Shown here: positions 1 through 11,432 of the stretch, piece by piece
Position numbering within the stretch: the stretch's first letter is position 1
Layout of the letters: each line of letters starts with the position of its first letter
NCBI RefSeq assembly: GCF_008831285.2
Contig: NC_045147.1
Location: 14,486,854 to 14,550,853 of the forward strand
Origin: Nymphaea colorata
Lineage: Eukaryota; Streptophyta; Magnoliopsida; Nymphaeales; Nymphaeaceae
DNA: 64,000 bases
Direction of reading: 5' to 3'
Position numbers and translations under genes: made by a program
The notes under the pieces: generated by a model
The model's database searches: none
The model's input: only the letters and a program-made list of their open reading frames with translations
Told to the model about the DNA's origin: nothing

Positions 1-2524
1 TTTTATTTTTAGGACAGTCATGATCTTCCGAACCAATTTTCAAGATCTCACATGTTTGATTTATGCTAGTCTTTTTCTTGGTCTATTGCTGCTTTTGGTT
101 TAAGTGAATTTTTTAAGGCATTGTAAATTTTCGGTACTCTTTCCAAAAGGTTTGAATTTTTTAAATTGACTCTTTTGATCATGTGGAAGATTTTGATAAA
201 AACTAGATATACCTAACAAATAAATTTATATGCGTTGAATCTTTATTCCCACACTCTTCCATAGATGAAAACCAAGGTCCAGAATGACAACATTGAAATT
301 GCAGATATACTAAGCATTTTCTAGGACTGAGTTAACTCAAGGGCTATCTCAAATCCAAAGAAAGTTTCCTGACCCTATTCTAGTTGAGTTATTGCCTTCC
401 AAGCAAGTCTCTAGGCAGTCTTATGTTCCTCGATCTATTGTAAAATCATCAAAATGACCCTTGAACATAGGACCCGGAAGTGACAAATATGAGGGTGTGG
501 AAGGCTATGTCACCTGAGTACGGGGTGCGGGATGCGGCAAATCCCAAAAAAATTTCAGTGGGGGTGTGTGGATATATATACATATATAAATTACTCTATA
601 GATAATACTTTTTAAGATCTAATCAATAAATGTAATCATAAAAATGTCAGATACTCAAAATGCAGCCATGGTCTTATCCTTTTCCAATCTACCCATTTTC
701 CTACATGTGCAGACAGTGTATTGCACGGCTGCTAGATAATTCTTGCTGTAAACAATGAGCAGTTGATAATTGTAAAGCAAAAACTAAAGCCAGCGTTCGG
801 TGAAATTGAATAGTAAAACTGTAAAACAAAAAAAGTTATGTGGAATTAACTAATAACTGACATATAACTAAGAACAACATTCCTCAACAGAAAAAGCATG
901 GCTCGGACAGCAGAGAAGTACTGAAATAGATTAACAAATAACATTATAACAACTGAACGAAATAAAGAAGCAAAAGAAGGTAAGATAACTCAATGAAAAA
1001 CAAATAACAATGAAAAAGTGAAAAAAGCAGAACAGCATGCACAAATTGGGGCAAATCAGTAGGAAATAGGCCAACACAGAAAAAAGAAAAGAAAAGAAAA
1101 CGAAATGAAGACGATATTAAGCATGAAAACATTCATAAGAAACAAACAAAAAAACATGAAAGATTTGTAAAACACAAACCCAGTTACCCAAAGTTGAAAT
1201 CACTGATTTAAGCTGCCGTCACTGATTAATGCTTACCGCCACGTGCGCCGGTCTTCGTCGAATGCCTTAACTCTTATTGAATGAAGGCCCAGCACTGGAA
1301 AAATCTGCTGCTCGCCGAAGATAGGGCACTCAGAAGTCGAAGATGGAGGGGGGAGGTGCTCACTGCCCATGTGTGAAAGGGTTAAACCTAATCGCGTGAG
1401 CCTTTTAAAACTTCAAACGTAAGCGAAAAAAGTGGACAGGATTGTCCTCGATGCATGCTGACCACACCGACTTGTCGTTGACATGAGTCGGGTGCGTGCC
1501 AAAAAATGGTCAAACTTAGACACGCCGGCTGACCACACTGGACTCGTTTGGAGCCGCGTCGGAGGTGAAACTGTACCCACACCTGCACGTGCGGTGTCGA
1601 CGCGCGTGCGGGTGCCTAACACATGCATTCAGGTGACTTAGGTGGAAGGGTAGTTGTAAGGTGGAAGCAGCAATCTTTATCATCCAGATCTTTTGAGTCT
1701 GTGGTTAAGGCAATTCACAAGGGCCTGGACTTTAAGGAGATAATCCTGTATATGCCTAAATCTCTGGACACACTAGAGTGGATAGTTGGAGAAAAAAGGT
1801 TATCAAAAACATATTATTTTTCCTAGTTTTCCTCAGTTCCAGTTTCCCCCCCAAAGTGGAGAACCCTGTACCACTTTGGTGATTGATTAAGAGCTTGGAA
1901 AAGGTTGTGCAAAATTTTGGAAGCCTTAAACAATAAGGCTACATTTGTTTCATCCAGGGGAACCTCAAATCAGCACTGGGTGAAGTCAACAGTTTGAAAG
2001 TTGAAGCAAACCAAGGATTTCACCATCCGACCTTGTTAAAACCTGCAGAGGTTGAGATCTGCAGTGATCTCAGATCATGCGGATTGTGTCCATGGAAAAC
2101 AAACATGACCTAATTTCTTTGTTACGTTTGCTATTGGACATCCTCTTGTCTCTGAATCAGTATCTGTTCTCTTGTTGCTAGGGATATACCAATGCTAGCT
2201 GAGCAATCTTTCTAATTGTGTTATACTTGGTTGTTAATCTGTTGCAATTGGTCATTAGTATTAATCTGCCTGTAGTTGTCTAAAAGAGAATTTTTTTCAA
2301 CTTTTGAAAATGAATAGCTGTAAATTCTATAAAATTGTAGTAGACATATTCAGTGTCCTCTTGACGTCTTTCAAACTCTTCTGACTATTGATTGAACTTT
2401 TAGAAAAGAAATTCAATCTTGTTCAAGTTATTTGTCTTAAGTCATATTTATCGACCTTTTTCCGATTTGGGATTTAGTCCATCTCAATTTATATTTTTCC
2501 TTCTTTCTGTTTATATGTATTCAG
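1..2524. other. Probable long intron upstream of the VAC14 3' exons
   Basis: No exon is recognisable here. Because 2525 opens with a clean acceptor and the VAC14 frame, this stretch is most simply an intron of VAC14, with the earlier exons left of the window. I looked for the expected preceding exon (a leucine-rich stretch ending in LLPQ) and did not find it. The stretch is AT-rich, apart from a GC-rich patch at about 1200-1620 that looks like transposon debris. The open frames in it are short and unlike any family I know. Confidence 0.4.
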
Positions 2525-3379
2525 CAAAGTGCTGCCTTCAAGATATTGCGGACACGATTAAGAACCATTCCGGCATACAATCTCAATGGTGATCCTGCTG
2601 GTTCTGGGATTTGGAAGACATTGTCAGGAAACCCTTATTCACAGATTCTGCAACATCCTGAAGATGGTGAGAAGAACCAAGACTCAGGGAACATTCACAC
2701 AGGGATCAACTTTGCATCAAGACTTCAGCAGTTTGAGCAAATGCAGTACCAGCACCGGAGCCATGCTAAAAGTCAACTTCAGAATGTGCAGTCTCTTAGA
2801 TCTATCTCTAACATGCAACAGGTTTGTATTATCTGAAACCTCTGAGAATGAGCAACCTGGTCTAATACACCAGTCCGGATTATTAGTCATTATTATTATT
2901 GTTATTTTTTGGTTGGGGTGGTGGTGGTGTTATTGTGGCTGATATCAGCCTGCATATCAAGGTGCAGTTTATATATCAGAGGGACACCTGTATGGGCTAT
3001 ACAATATTATAGGGTTTCTGTTGTGGTTGTTGTTTAAACATGCCCTGAATTGATGTTACCGGGCCAATCATGTAGAGAGAGAACTCGTGTATTTTAACTT
3101 GTAATATTGGAGTCTCTTGCTCAAGCAAGTGATTGCTGCTCTTGGATGATGTCATCATTCATCTTCACAGAATTTCTAGAATCACTGGCCCACGTTCTAT
3201 GCCTACGGCATCTTCCTTCATACTGTTCTTGTCATTTCTTGCTTCTGTTTGCTATGCTAAATGTTGAAGGCTTACTAATGCTGATGATTTATTAGGAGGT
3301 GCAGAGACATGAAGAATCACGCCGACCCTCTCCGGTTCCAGATGTTGGTCGCCCACCCTCTAGATCTTCATGGAGATGA
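2525..3379 (+). CDS. VAC14: VAC14 homologue, C-terminal two exons (partial)
   Basis: VAC14 is the HEAT-repeat scaffold that holds the PIKfyve/Fab1 kinase and the Fig4 phosphatase together to control PtdIns(3,5)P2 on endosome and vacuole membranes. Two coding exons are visible: 2525-2821 (99 codons, acceptor TTCAG, donor GTTTGT) and 3296-3379 (27 codons and stop, acceptor TTATTAG). The first begins QSAAFKILRTRL, the conserved segment just before the variable plant tail, followed by NPYSQIL and GINFASRLQQFEQMQ. The second reads EVQRHEESRRPSP and ends RPPSRSSWR. Both joins are in frame. The N-terminal HEAT repeats lie outside the window. The assignment rests on recalled similarity to plant VAC14 C-termini; the exon structure is seen directly. 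Confidence 0.85.
2822..3295 (+). other. Last intron of VAC14
   Basis: This is a GT-AG intron of 474 bp in phase 0, between CAG|GTTTGT and TTATTAG|GAGGTG. It is T-rich throughout. An open frame at 2586-2942 overlaps the exon in another frame and is a shadow. Confidence 0.75.
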
Positions 3380-3659
3380 TACATGCTTCAATCTTATCGC
3401 TCTACACTTCAAATTCATTGGATCACGTCTCAAGGGGTAGCTGTATATTGTGTCTATCCATCCATCTGGTGTATGTAATTGTAAATTCATGATTCCCGGT
3501 TTTTCCATGTTTGAAATGACAGGGATGGGGTTGATTGGTGATGCAGCACTCTGTGGTCTATTATATGCCATCACGGGCAGCTCATGTGGTTCTTTTTAAT
3601 GACCACGTGAGGTCTTAGTATCATCCGGTCTGTATTTTTGTTAATCGTTTTCTTTGATG

Positions 3660-3665
3660 AATAAA
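3660..3665 (+). terminator. Candidate VAC14 polyadenylation signal
   Basis: AATAAA lies 281 bp after the VAC14 stop in AT-rich sequence. It is the only clear canonical hexamer in the first 400 bp of 3' UTR. The cleavage site cannot be seen. Confidence 0.4.
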
Positions 3666-3866
3666 TAGTCCACATTTGAATGTAAACATAGTAAATCTGT
3701 TGCAGAGGTTGTACAGAGCATGAAAATTGATTGAATTTTCTTCGTCTATAAATGCCCCTCAAATGCCATTCTGCTTCATTATGGGCTTGGACAGGAGCGT
3801 ATTGTCAGATCAGACAAAAAAACAATTTTCGCTTTCATGAGTGTCTTGTAGAAGTAAAAGCCTTAA

Positions 3867-4128
3867 AGCATGTTTGGATGACACCTGACGTTTTACCTCT
3901 AAAATGGCGCTTTTGGATGATGGTTAAAGCTGAGTTTATGGAAAACCCATTTTTAACAAAATAGTAAAGGGCATGATTAACCTGGTCCTTTCCTCAGTTT
4001 TTTCAAATAAAACTCGTTTTTTTTGTCTCGTCACTCGAACATACAAACTAGGTTTAAGTTTGTTAGGAATCACAAAACTTGCTTTTTTATAAGTTGTCAT
4101 GTTCTAAAGGTGTCATCCAAACGCAACC
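3867..4128. mobile_element. MITE-like element with TTTGGATGACACC inverted ends
   Basis: The left end (3868-3886) reads GCATGTTTGGATGACACCT. The right end (4108-4127), reverse-complemented, gives TTGCGTTTGGATGACACCT. The two match over the last 14 bases with scattered matches outside. TAA stands on both sides (3864-3866 and 4129-4131), as expected for a PIF/Harbinger-type 3-bp target duplication. There is no coding capacity. A second, diverged copy of the right end follows at about 4132-4168. Confidence 0.65.
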
Positions 4129-4553
4129 TAATGTCATTTTCTAAAGGTGTCAACCGAACACAATCTTAGGATTTCCACCTTTTCAGGATGGAGATTTTGG
4201 CAGGAAGATTCGGCCGCCTTAAAGGTACTAAGTTTGCAAGAGTCAAATACACATGCCCGTGTGAAATTTATGGATTACTCCTGGGTTACATGTGTAGCAT
4301 TGGCAATCCCTCCAATTGCTGTGCTGGAGTGTTTATGATCATTCTCCAGCAACAACGGTGTTTATTACACATGTTGCAGCAATGGGAATCCCTCAAGACA
4401 TGATTTGCACTGTTGAAATTTAGAACGTTCCATTAATTGTTTTCATAAATTGCAGCTGGGGCTTCCCCTTGCAATAAGCAGACAGAGGGAGGGAGAGGAA
4501 TTCATGGGAGAGAGGGGAGCTTTGGACTGTCTAATTCTAGATTGAGTGACTCT

Positions 4554-4556
<3 letters not shown>

Positions 4557-4587
<31 letters not shown>
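4557..4587. repeat. (TA)n microsatellite
   Basis: Uninterrupted TA dinucleotides, about 15 units. Confidence 0.95.
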
Positions 4588-4591
<4 letters not shown>

Positions 4592-4737
4592 GCCACCCAA
4601 TTATAAGGCTGTTCATCTACTTGAGATGAATAGAGGAGAAAAACAAAGACAAAAATATGTAAACTAATATTAGACAATGAAAATATCTATTACATTTTTC
4701 TCTTCATTTTTTTTTAACTGTCCATCATGTTGAACCA

Positions 4738-4812
4738 GCTGTAAAGAGCTCGCATTCAATATATATATATATATAGACGGTATATATTAGATGGCTGTAA
4801 AGAGCTCGCATT

Positions 4813-4846
<34 letters not shown>
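4738..4846. repeat. Duplicated unit: unique 21-bp leader plus (AT)n
   Basis: GCTGTAAAGAGCTCGCATTC followed by an AT run occurs at 4738-4775 and again at 4794-4846, offset by 56 bp. The leader is identical in both. The second AT run (32 bp) is about twice as long as the first. Confidence 0.85.
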
Positions 4847-4848
<2 letters not shown>

Positions 4849-5657
4849 AAAGGTTTTGAGACTTGCACATTGAAAGCAGCTTTTCCGAGATCATGAATCT
4901 AGAAAAGCGTACACGTGCCTGGCAGCAGGGACGCGGCTGCATACGAGAAAGAACCACTGTGACTCTGTCGTCAATGACTTAAGTTAGCTTAGAAATACCC
5001 GTGAGAACATACAAGAACCATTGTAAGCCCTCTGGTCAATTAAATTATTGTCATCTTGAAGTGATTTAAAAGTCGAACTCATGGTTGACATTCACTTTCG
5101 GAAAATAATTTCTTTGTACTTGATATTAACTGTTGAATTATACAGACAGATTGAATGAAGACACTTGCTGATATTGTTTCGATGTGGCATCATATAGACC
5201 GTCCAATTACACAGCTCAAACTGCTTAGATGTCATCATTTCAGTTTTTTCCTAAAAGGTTTACTTTTACTTTTTATGGCACAATGTCAGTATGATGTCGG
5301 ATATAAAAAAAAAACGATCACACATGGCTGCCCTCTTCTGATTCACAAACTTTTCACGCTATTGAAGCATTTTAACATCTCATTAGGGCTGGAAGAAACC
5401 ATGAAACATGTCCAGAAAAGAGCTTCATCTGAAAATAGGGATGCCGAAACACAACTGATGCTCAATAAGAAGCTTCCGGAGCACATTACATTTTATAAGT
5501 TACAGTGCAGCTGCTACCTATCGCGTATGTATATTAGTATGTACAAGTAGAAAGATGAAGGTGAAGCAACAATCACCTAACAAGATTCCTTATCCACCAA
5601 AACTATCTCCCTCTTGCCCTCTCGCCTCTGGGCACGGGAAGTTCCAAGTATGTATGC
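4847..5657. other. Intergenic tail-to-tail region between VAC14 and the ankyrin gene
   Basis: No gene is recognised. An open frame of 131 codons at 5155-5550 (+) has no recognisable domain and ends just before the 3' end of the oppositely oriented ankyrin gene. It probably lies opposite that gene's 3' UTR. I treat it as chance. Confidence 0.5.
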
Positions 5658-8600
5658 TTAAACAACATATATCTTGCGATCATAGTCAGAGTCGTAAGCT
5701 TCAATATCAGAAAGAGTTGAACGCACAGACCACGAAAAGGATCTACTAATGCTAGACCTCCTGATTCGCCTCTCAGAATCATTACCTGACTTCCAGAGTT
5801 TTCGTTGAGACCCGAAGCACATTAGGCCAACCAGTGTCCCAAGAATAATGGGTACAGCAAGTACTGTTATGGTAATGGCCAACCATGTGTCAGCAACAAC
5901 GTAGGCCACTGAAAGAAATGCTGCACATGTGCAAAGACAGGCAACCCACATCAGCTTATTCATAACTGCCAAGACCTGCCTCTGAGCCTTAGTTTCCCAG
6001 GCAACTAATGTTATTTGAACCACCACAACAGCCAGAGATATAAAGAGTGCGAGTGCATTCAAGATACAGAACAGGTCGAAGGCCACTGAGCCTGCTATAT
6101 TTGCTTGACCAACATCACCGTCACTGCTATCGCTAATATATTGCCCTGGCATATTGAATATAGCCACAAAAGCAATAGAAGCAACCAGGACAGCAACAAC
6201 TGTAACAGAATTCGTTGTATTGTTGACTGCCTCCCGATGAAGTTTCCTCACCTGTTTCGCAATTCCTACCATGTGTTTGTGTGTTTTGTCATTCTGGATC
6301 AGTTGTGATTGCAGCTCATGTCGAATATAGCTAACCGTTCTCCTAAGCTCTACTTGCTCGTCTGGTTGTCCAACACAATAAGCACGTAATGCACCAGCCT
6401 TTAACAGAATTTTCTTTATGTATAATGCAGAATCACTATAACGAAGGTTTTCGGCCAGATCCATTGCTGTTTGCTTCTGATTATTGATAACATTGACATC
6501 AATGTGATTATATGTGAGAAGAAGGCTCACAATCTGTAGGACAAAGAACAAAAGGCTTAAAAATGTGAAGCAATCAGCTGCAAGAAATAACACGCTTCAT
6601 TCAGCATGAAAATCTAATGTTCCAAGTATCTTAAGCATGAAAAATATTTCCAAGAAAGCATATGACTATTGACTATGACACCCAGGAAATGAATTTCAAG
6701 CATATGAACAGCAAAAAGCGTTGGTCTTAAAGAGGCAACCAGAAGATTGAAAATTAAGGTACAAAAGTAAATATGCAAGTTCCCATAAGTGCTGCCCAAG
6801 CATCTGAAACTTGTATGAGATGTAAAATTTTGACCTTCCAGGATTATGGTAATGCCACTAACAAAAGGTGTTTAACATTGTTATTAACTACACTTCACAA
6901 TTCTATCCTTGAAACCTTGGACATTGGTACCTATTCCAGCAATTGCCACCAGATCCAAAAGGCAGAGTTTCCCAGGCAACACCCTATGTGAAAAGTTTCT
7001 GTCAAGCAAATCAAAATCTTTGCAACTTCCTTGAGGTTTAAAATACTTGCTCCTAATGGCTCAGCTGGCTGGGTATGAAACCTTTAGAAAAGATAAAGGT
7101 GTTGAACATTTTGAACAACTATGAACATTTTCATTCTAAGTTTACCATACTTACACTAGGATGCGACCATTACAAACACACAAAATAGAAAAAAAGATGC
7201 ACAATGATATATCCACCGTCACATACTCCCTAAACTTGAGAAATAGATAATCAGAAAAGCTCATCTAGCTCAAGAAGAGGATTTCTCCTATGAAGAACCC
7301 TATTGAGAAACGAACCCATCTTAGGATGTGCAAAAAAAAAAAGTCAACAGCAACATGCTAAATAACAATAACCAAGTACAGAAATCAAACTCTAAAACAA
7401 ATAGCACGAGCAATAATGGACACAAAATAATGTCAACAATATCAATAATATCATGAGAATATTGAAATAGGTGATGCAAACATGAAAAACCAGCAAGAAA
7501 GCATATATTTCATAAAGGTAGAAGTCTTTATAAGAAAAATAATAGACAGAGAAGCCTAATAAGAAAAATAACATACTTCTGAACGTGATTTCTCCGTGGC
7601 TATATGTAGAGCAGTATTTCCTCTCTTGTTCTTTTCATTGAGTATGGAGGAATCAACTCCCAATAATTCCTGAACTATATCAGGAGTATTTGGACTGCGC
7701 CCTTTTACAGCCATATGAAGTGCAGTCTGCCCCTTCTTGTCCTTTATAGATACTATCCCTGGGTCTCTACTCAAAAGCGCTTGAACAATTCGGAGATGAC
7801 CAAGTCTAACAACTCTGTGCAAAGATGTCTTCCCATTTTTCCGCACAATCCTTATTGCACTCTCATCGGCATCTAATATTGTATTTACTATATCCAAATG
7901 ATCTTTTTCTGCAGCAATGTACAGTGCACACGTGTTGGTAAGATCAGTGGATTGGCAAAGGGCAGGCCACGTACAGACCAGTGCTAAGACAATACCTGCA
8001 TACACAAATATTCCAGCCAATTAGATATGTGACCAACTAATGCTACTCGGAGAACTCAAGCAAGCGCTAACAGAGTCCAATAAATTCCACTTCATGTACT
8101 AAAAAATGTAGAACACAGTAACACTTTTGTACTGTTCACCTTACATTGGCCTAAAAGCTACAGTCCGAGCGTCTATGATAAATCCACCAATTCTTATTCG
8201 CAGTCTAACTCTCAGAATTTATATATGCAGACGCCATCCACAAGGGTCCATGCCAATATGTCCAGCTTAACTGCATGATATTTGAATAATCATATGTACC
8301 CTCAAGCATCCATGGACAATCTGTAAATTCCTACTGTGATAGAGCCATTTTGCTTTTTGGAAAACGAAAACGAGCTTATTGAAGCATTGTCGAACTAAAA
8401 TAACTCAAGCTAGCCAGTCCGAACCTAAAATGAAAAGGGAAAGGAAGAAGAAAGCAGAGAATTTATCTTTTCCTGCTAACAAAAAAGACCCACTTAAGCA
8501 ATTATCTTGACCTAATATCTAACTCTATAATTTGCAAGCTTGCCATAATTTGGGTAGACTTTGACAATCTTAACAGTGATACCTAATCTTGCCAATGATA

Positions 8601-9388
8601 TATCTTGTATCCTTCTTGTTGTATAAATCCATAAGAAAGACTTGGTCTCCATAGTGAAACTAAAAATTGTCTTCCTCTAAGATTTAAAAATCTTCTCACA
8701 AATTGCTGCTGGGAAATCGTTTAGATCATATAAGAGGTACAAATTGTCGCATCAAACAATTTCTCCAATACCATCAAATGATTGCTTTGGCATCATATCC
8801 ATACCAAATAAAACTAATAAACCCAAACAGAAAAACATCACGTTGATAGGGAGTGGAGTAATCTCGTCCTAAATTTTGGTGGATAAAACTCTAACGACCA
8901 CATTGCCACATATTTGCAGTCCGTACATTATTCTTGAGCTCGAACCCGAGTTCTTAGTTATGGGATAAAATCCAATAAGGGGAGGGAGGTAGAGAGAGAG
9001 ATAGATAGATAGATATACTTGTGTGGCCGTTCTTGGCTGCAACATGGAGAGCGTCCACGCCGTTGCGGGACTTGATCTGAGCCGCGGGCAGGTCGTAGAA
9101 TCTAACGAGGAGCTTGAGGATCTCGCAGAGGTTGTTGTCCGCGGCGATGTAAAGGGCCGTCTCCCCTGCCTCGTTTTGCGCGACTATCAAAGACCGAATC
9201 CTCTCACTTTCCCCGTCTTCTTCCTCCTTCTCGTCGTCGTCGTCCTCCTCCTCCTCCGCGTCACCCTCTGCTACAGGCATCAGGAATCCCTTGACGGCTT
9301 GTAGGTCACCGGATTTCACCGCCGCTAGGAACGCCGCCTCTACCGGCCAGAATTTCGATGGCTTCCGATCCATCCGATCCATCGCCAT
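5658..9388 (-). CDS. Ankyrin-repeat protein with PGG domain (ITN1-like), 554 aa
   Basis: Coding exons on the minus strand are 9388-9019 (phase 1 end, donor GTATAT), 7995-7577 (acceptor TGCAG, donor GTATGT) and 6533-5658 (acceptor CTACAG). They join to 1665 nt, 554 aa plus stop. Residues 15-300 hold about seven ankyrin repeats, including GETALYIAA, KTSLHRVV, GQTALHMAV and GNTALHIAT. An acidic insert lies at about 44-62, inside or after the first repeat. The C-terminus carries the PGG domain: NTTNSVTVVAVLVASIAF runs into helix 1 (about 371-390), then NMPGQY and three more membrane segments (about 415-439, 456-477, 480-503), then a basic tail with NDSERRIRRSS. Arabidopsis relatives (ITN1, At2g01680 type) act at the plasma membrane, some in salt and ABA responses. 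The precise role here is unknown. The start is the first ATG in the open frame; a second Met lies two codons later. Confidence 0.88.
6534..7576 (-). other. Intron 2 of the ankyrin-PGG gene
   Basis: A 1043-bp phase-0 intron, AT-rich, with no recognisable element. Short frames such as 7392-7574 (-) are low-complexity F/L/Y strings. Confidence 0.75.
7996..9018 (-). other. Intron 1 of the ankyrin-PGG gene
   Basis: A 1023-bp phase-1 intron. The donor is followed by a short GATA/GAGA run (8991-9015 on +). I see no repeat or RNA gene inside. The join turns GHT and IVLAL into the ankyrin helix GHTSIVLAL, which supports these splice sites. Confidence 0.75.
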
Positions 9389-10687
9389 CTCTCTGTGCCT
9401 ATCTTAGATCGTTCCTCCTCTCATAGAGAGCGAGAAAGACAGAGTAATGGAGCTAACGCGCGCGCGAGAGAGAGAGGTGGTGGTTGATTTTCATCCTTTT
9501 TTATTATTATTTTCGTTTAGTCCTCTGTTTTGTTTCTTTATCATACTTGGCCCCTTATCTCAAAAATAATTTCATACGACTCCCGCTTTCGTCAGCCCCC
9601 TCACGTTGACATGTTTGTTTTCCATCTCAAGTGCGTTCTTGTCAACCAAGTTTAAAACATCTGGTTTATTACTTTTAATCATGTTAGTAAATATTTCTCT
9701 ATGAAAATAGTTTAAAAAATCTCTAGATAAACACTAAACTAAGCACATTGGTAAGAATTTATAATCTTGTGATATTGCTTTAGCTTGATACCCATTTATA
9801 AGCAGTATTTAACAAATGTATAAAACATTTGTAGTTTTGTACACTGATGATGATAGTGGTTTTTCTTCTTTAATTGCTTTGAGTTTGGTTCAACTTTGAT
9901 TTCTTATGTATCTATAAATTTATTCAATTCTAAACTTTGTGTATTACTAATCTGCTGCTTAGATCTCAAAAACTGACAAGCCTGAACATTGTATTTTCCC
10001 ACTTCTCGCATGGTCAGATATCATGTTCAGACTTATTTTACAAAAAGTTCATGGACTTGTGTCCTGAATTTTTTTTATCCTCACAATTCCTCTTAAGCTG
10101 ATTTAAAAGAAAGCATGAATGGGAGCGTCAAGAAATTGACTAATTTGTGAGGCGTTCAGGGAATTAGTCTAAAAGTAGGGACGCAAAGCCGCGGTTTTTT
10201 TTAATGATTGCTTCCGAACTTTTCACTCTTTTTAGTTTTTGTGCGTTAGCGAGCATCGTGGGCCTAAATGACTTTATTGCCCCTACTTTTTCCTGATTAT
10301 GCACATGGAGACCCTCTATGGCGGCGATTACTGGGGAGGGTAAAACCGGAAAATAATTTTCCGCGTCCTTATCCTGTGTCCATTGACTAGGTCGCTGTTT
10401 GGTTGCCGCGGAATCAATGCCTGATTTTCTCCGGGACCTACTTGGATCCGGATCGATTCTTGTGAATATATTATACCAGATCCATTTAGAACGAACTAAT
10501 TAATCGTCTCTCCTAAGGCCGACGGGTTTGCTTTTGTATGTGGTCCGGACTCCTTTGACCGTGACCCGATCCGGAACCCACATGGCAAATTGGAAACCGA
10601 TTTCTGATGTGGTGGGACCCGCGAATGCGGACCACTTTCAATGCACCTACTCGTTTCCCTCAAAAGAAAACAAAAAAAGCCTCCGGC
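9389..10687. other. Upstream region of the ankyrin gene and intergenic DNA
   Basis: Next to the start codon lies a CT/GA-rich leader (about 9410-9478), typical of plant 5' UTRs. Beyond it the DNA is AT-rich with no recognisable gene. GC rises at about 10320-10650, without an ORF that resembles a known protein. Confidence 0.5.
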
Positions 10688-10877
10688 TTTTCGTAGGAAA
10701 ATAGTGCATGGATCCGTTTGTTTCGTACCCGGAAAATGGAACTCCACTTGACGGGGCGCGTCTATTTCATGGAAACTTTTTGCTTTTCACAGGAAAATAG
10801 TGCATGCATCCGTCTGTTTGCTACCGGGAAAAAAGAACTTGACGGGCGCGTCTACTTCATGGAAACCTTTTCCCTTT
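10688..10877. repeat. Tandem duplication of a ~95-bp unit
   Basis: Unit 1 is 10688-10783 and unit 2 is 10784-10877. Both contain AGGAAAATAGTGCATG, CATCC/GATCCGTxTGTTT, a CCGGGAAAA segment, ACTTGACGGG(G)CGCGTCTA and TTCATGGAAAC in the same order. Identity is roughly 85% by eye. The open frames across it are by-products of the repeat. Confidence 0.85.
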
Positions 10878-10987
10878 TCCTTTTTTCCCAAAAAAGATGT
10901 GAAGGCATTTGGAAGGCAATCCTCTCAATAAGTTGCAAAGTTAGGGTTTTGAATTATTGTTATTTATTTTCAGAGCCCTAAGTTTAC

Positions 10988-11060
10988 CTTTTTTTTTTTT
11001 TTTTTGCAAAGCAGCCCCGAATCAAAGGCCAAGAAAGTGCGGCTCCCTACCGCCTCCCTT
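10988..11060 (-). mobile_element. Short poly(A) retroposon-like insertion
   Basis: A 73-bp segment opens with a run of 18 T on the + strand (a poly(A) tail on -). It is flanked by the direct repeat TAAGTTTAC at 10979-10987 and 11061-11069. This is the layout of a target-primed insertion. It carries GGCTCCCTACC, which also appears, reverse-complemented, in the insertion at 53530. The source RNA is unknown. Confidence 0.5.
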
Positions 11061-11189
11061 TAAGTTTACTTTTTGTTTCATATAATTCTACAAACAAAGA
11101 CAAACTTAGCAGTGGCCCCATTATCTCAAGTCCAAGACAATCAATCACATCCTTCAAACCTGCAGACTCCCAATATGTAATAGTTATTT

Positions 11190-11432
11190 TTTTCGGGTGA
11201 GCAAGGGAGTATTAATCTCACCGCTCGAAAAAAGTCCGAAGGCCCCCCATTCCCCCTACCTTCAGGGTTCTGAGCTGCGTCGGTGTCAGCGATAGCAACA
11301 GTGCACCCTTCAACTTAGATGTCGCGCCCAACCGCCTTAAGACACAGGAACATAACACTCACAAGAATCGAACTAAAGACCTGTCTTAGTACAGACCCCT
11401 AATTCAACCAGCTACACTATGCCCCTTGAGAC
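11190..11432 (-). mobile_element. tRNA-derived SINE with perfect 15-bp target duplication
   Basis: ATGTAATAGTTATTT is present at 11175-11189 and 11433-11447 and brackets 243 bp. On the minus strand the element begins CAAGGGGCATAGTGTAGCTG, giving a TAGTGTAGCTGGTTG box A region. A box B-like GGTCTTTAGTTCGATTCTTG follows (plus 11363-11382), and the element ends in a short A run (T run on +). This is the order of a tRNA-related RNA polymerase III SINE. A second member with its own target duplication lies at 20071-20307. Confidence 0.85.

Noticed and set aside
1388-1826. Overlapping frames in the GC-rich patch near 1.5 kb
   Set aside because: No family resemblance, frames on both strands; more likely transposon debris in a VAC14 intron.
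5155-5550. 131-codon open frame downstream of the ankyrin gene
   Set aside because: No domain or compositional sign of coding. It probably lies opposite the 3' UTR of the minus-strand gene, and no splice signals extend it.
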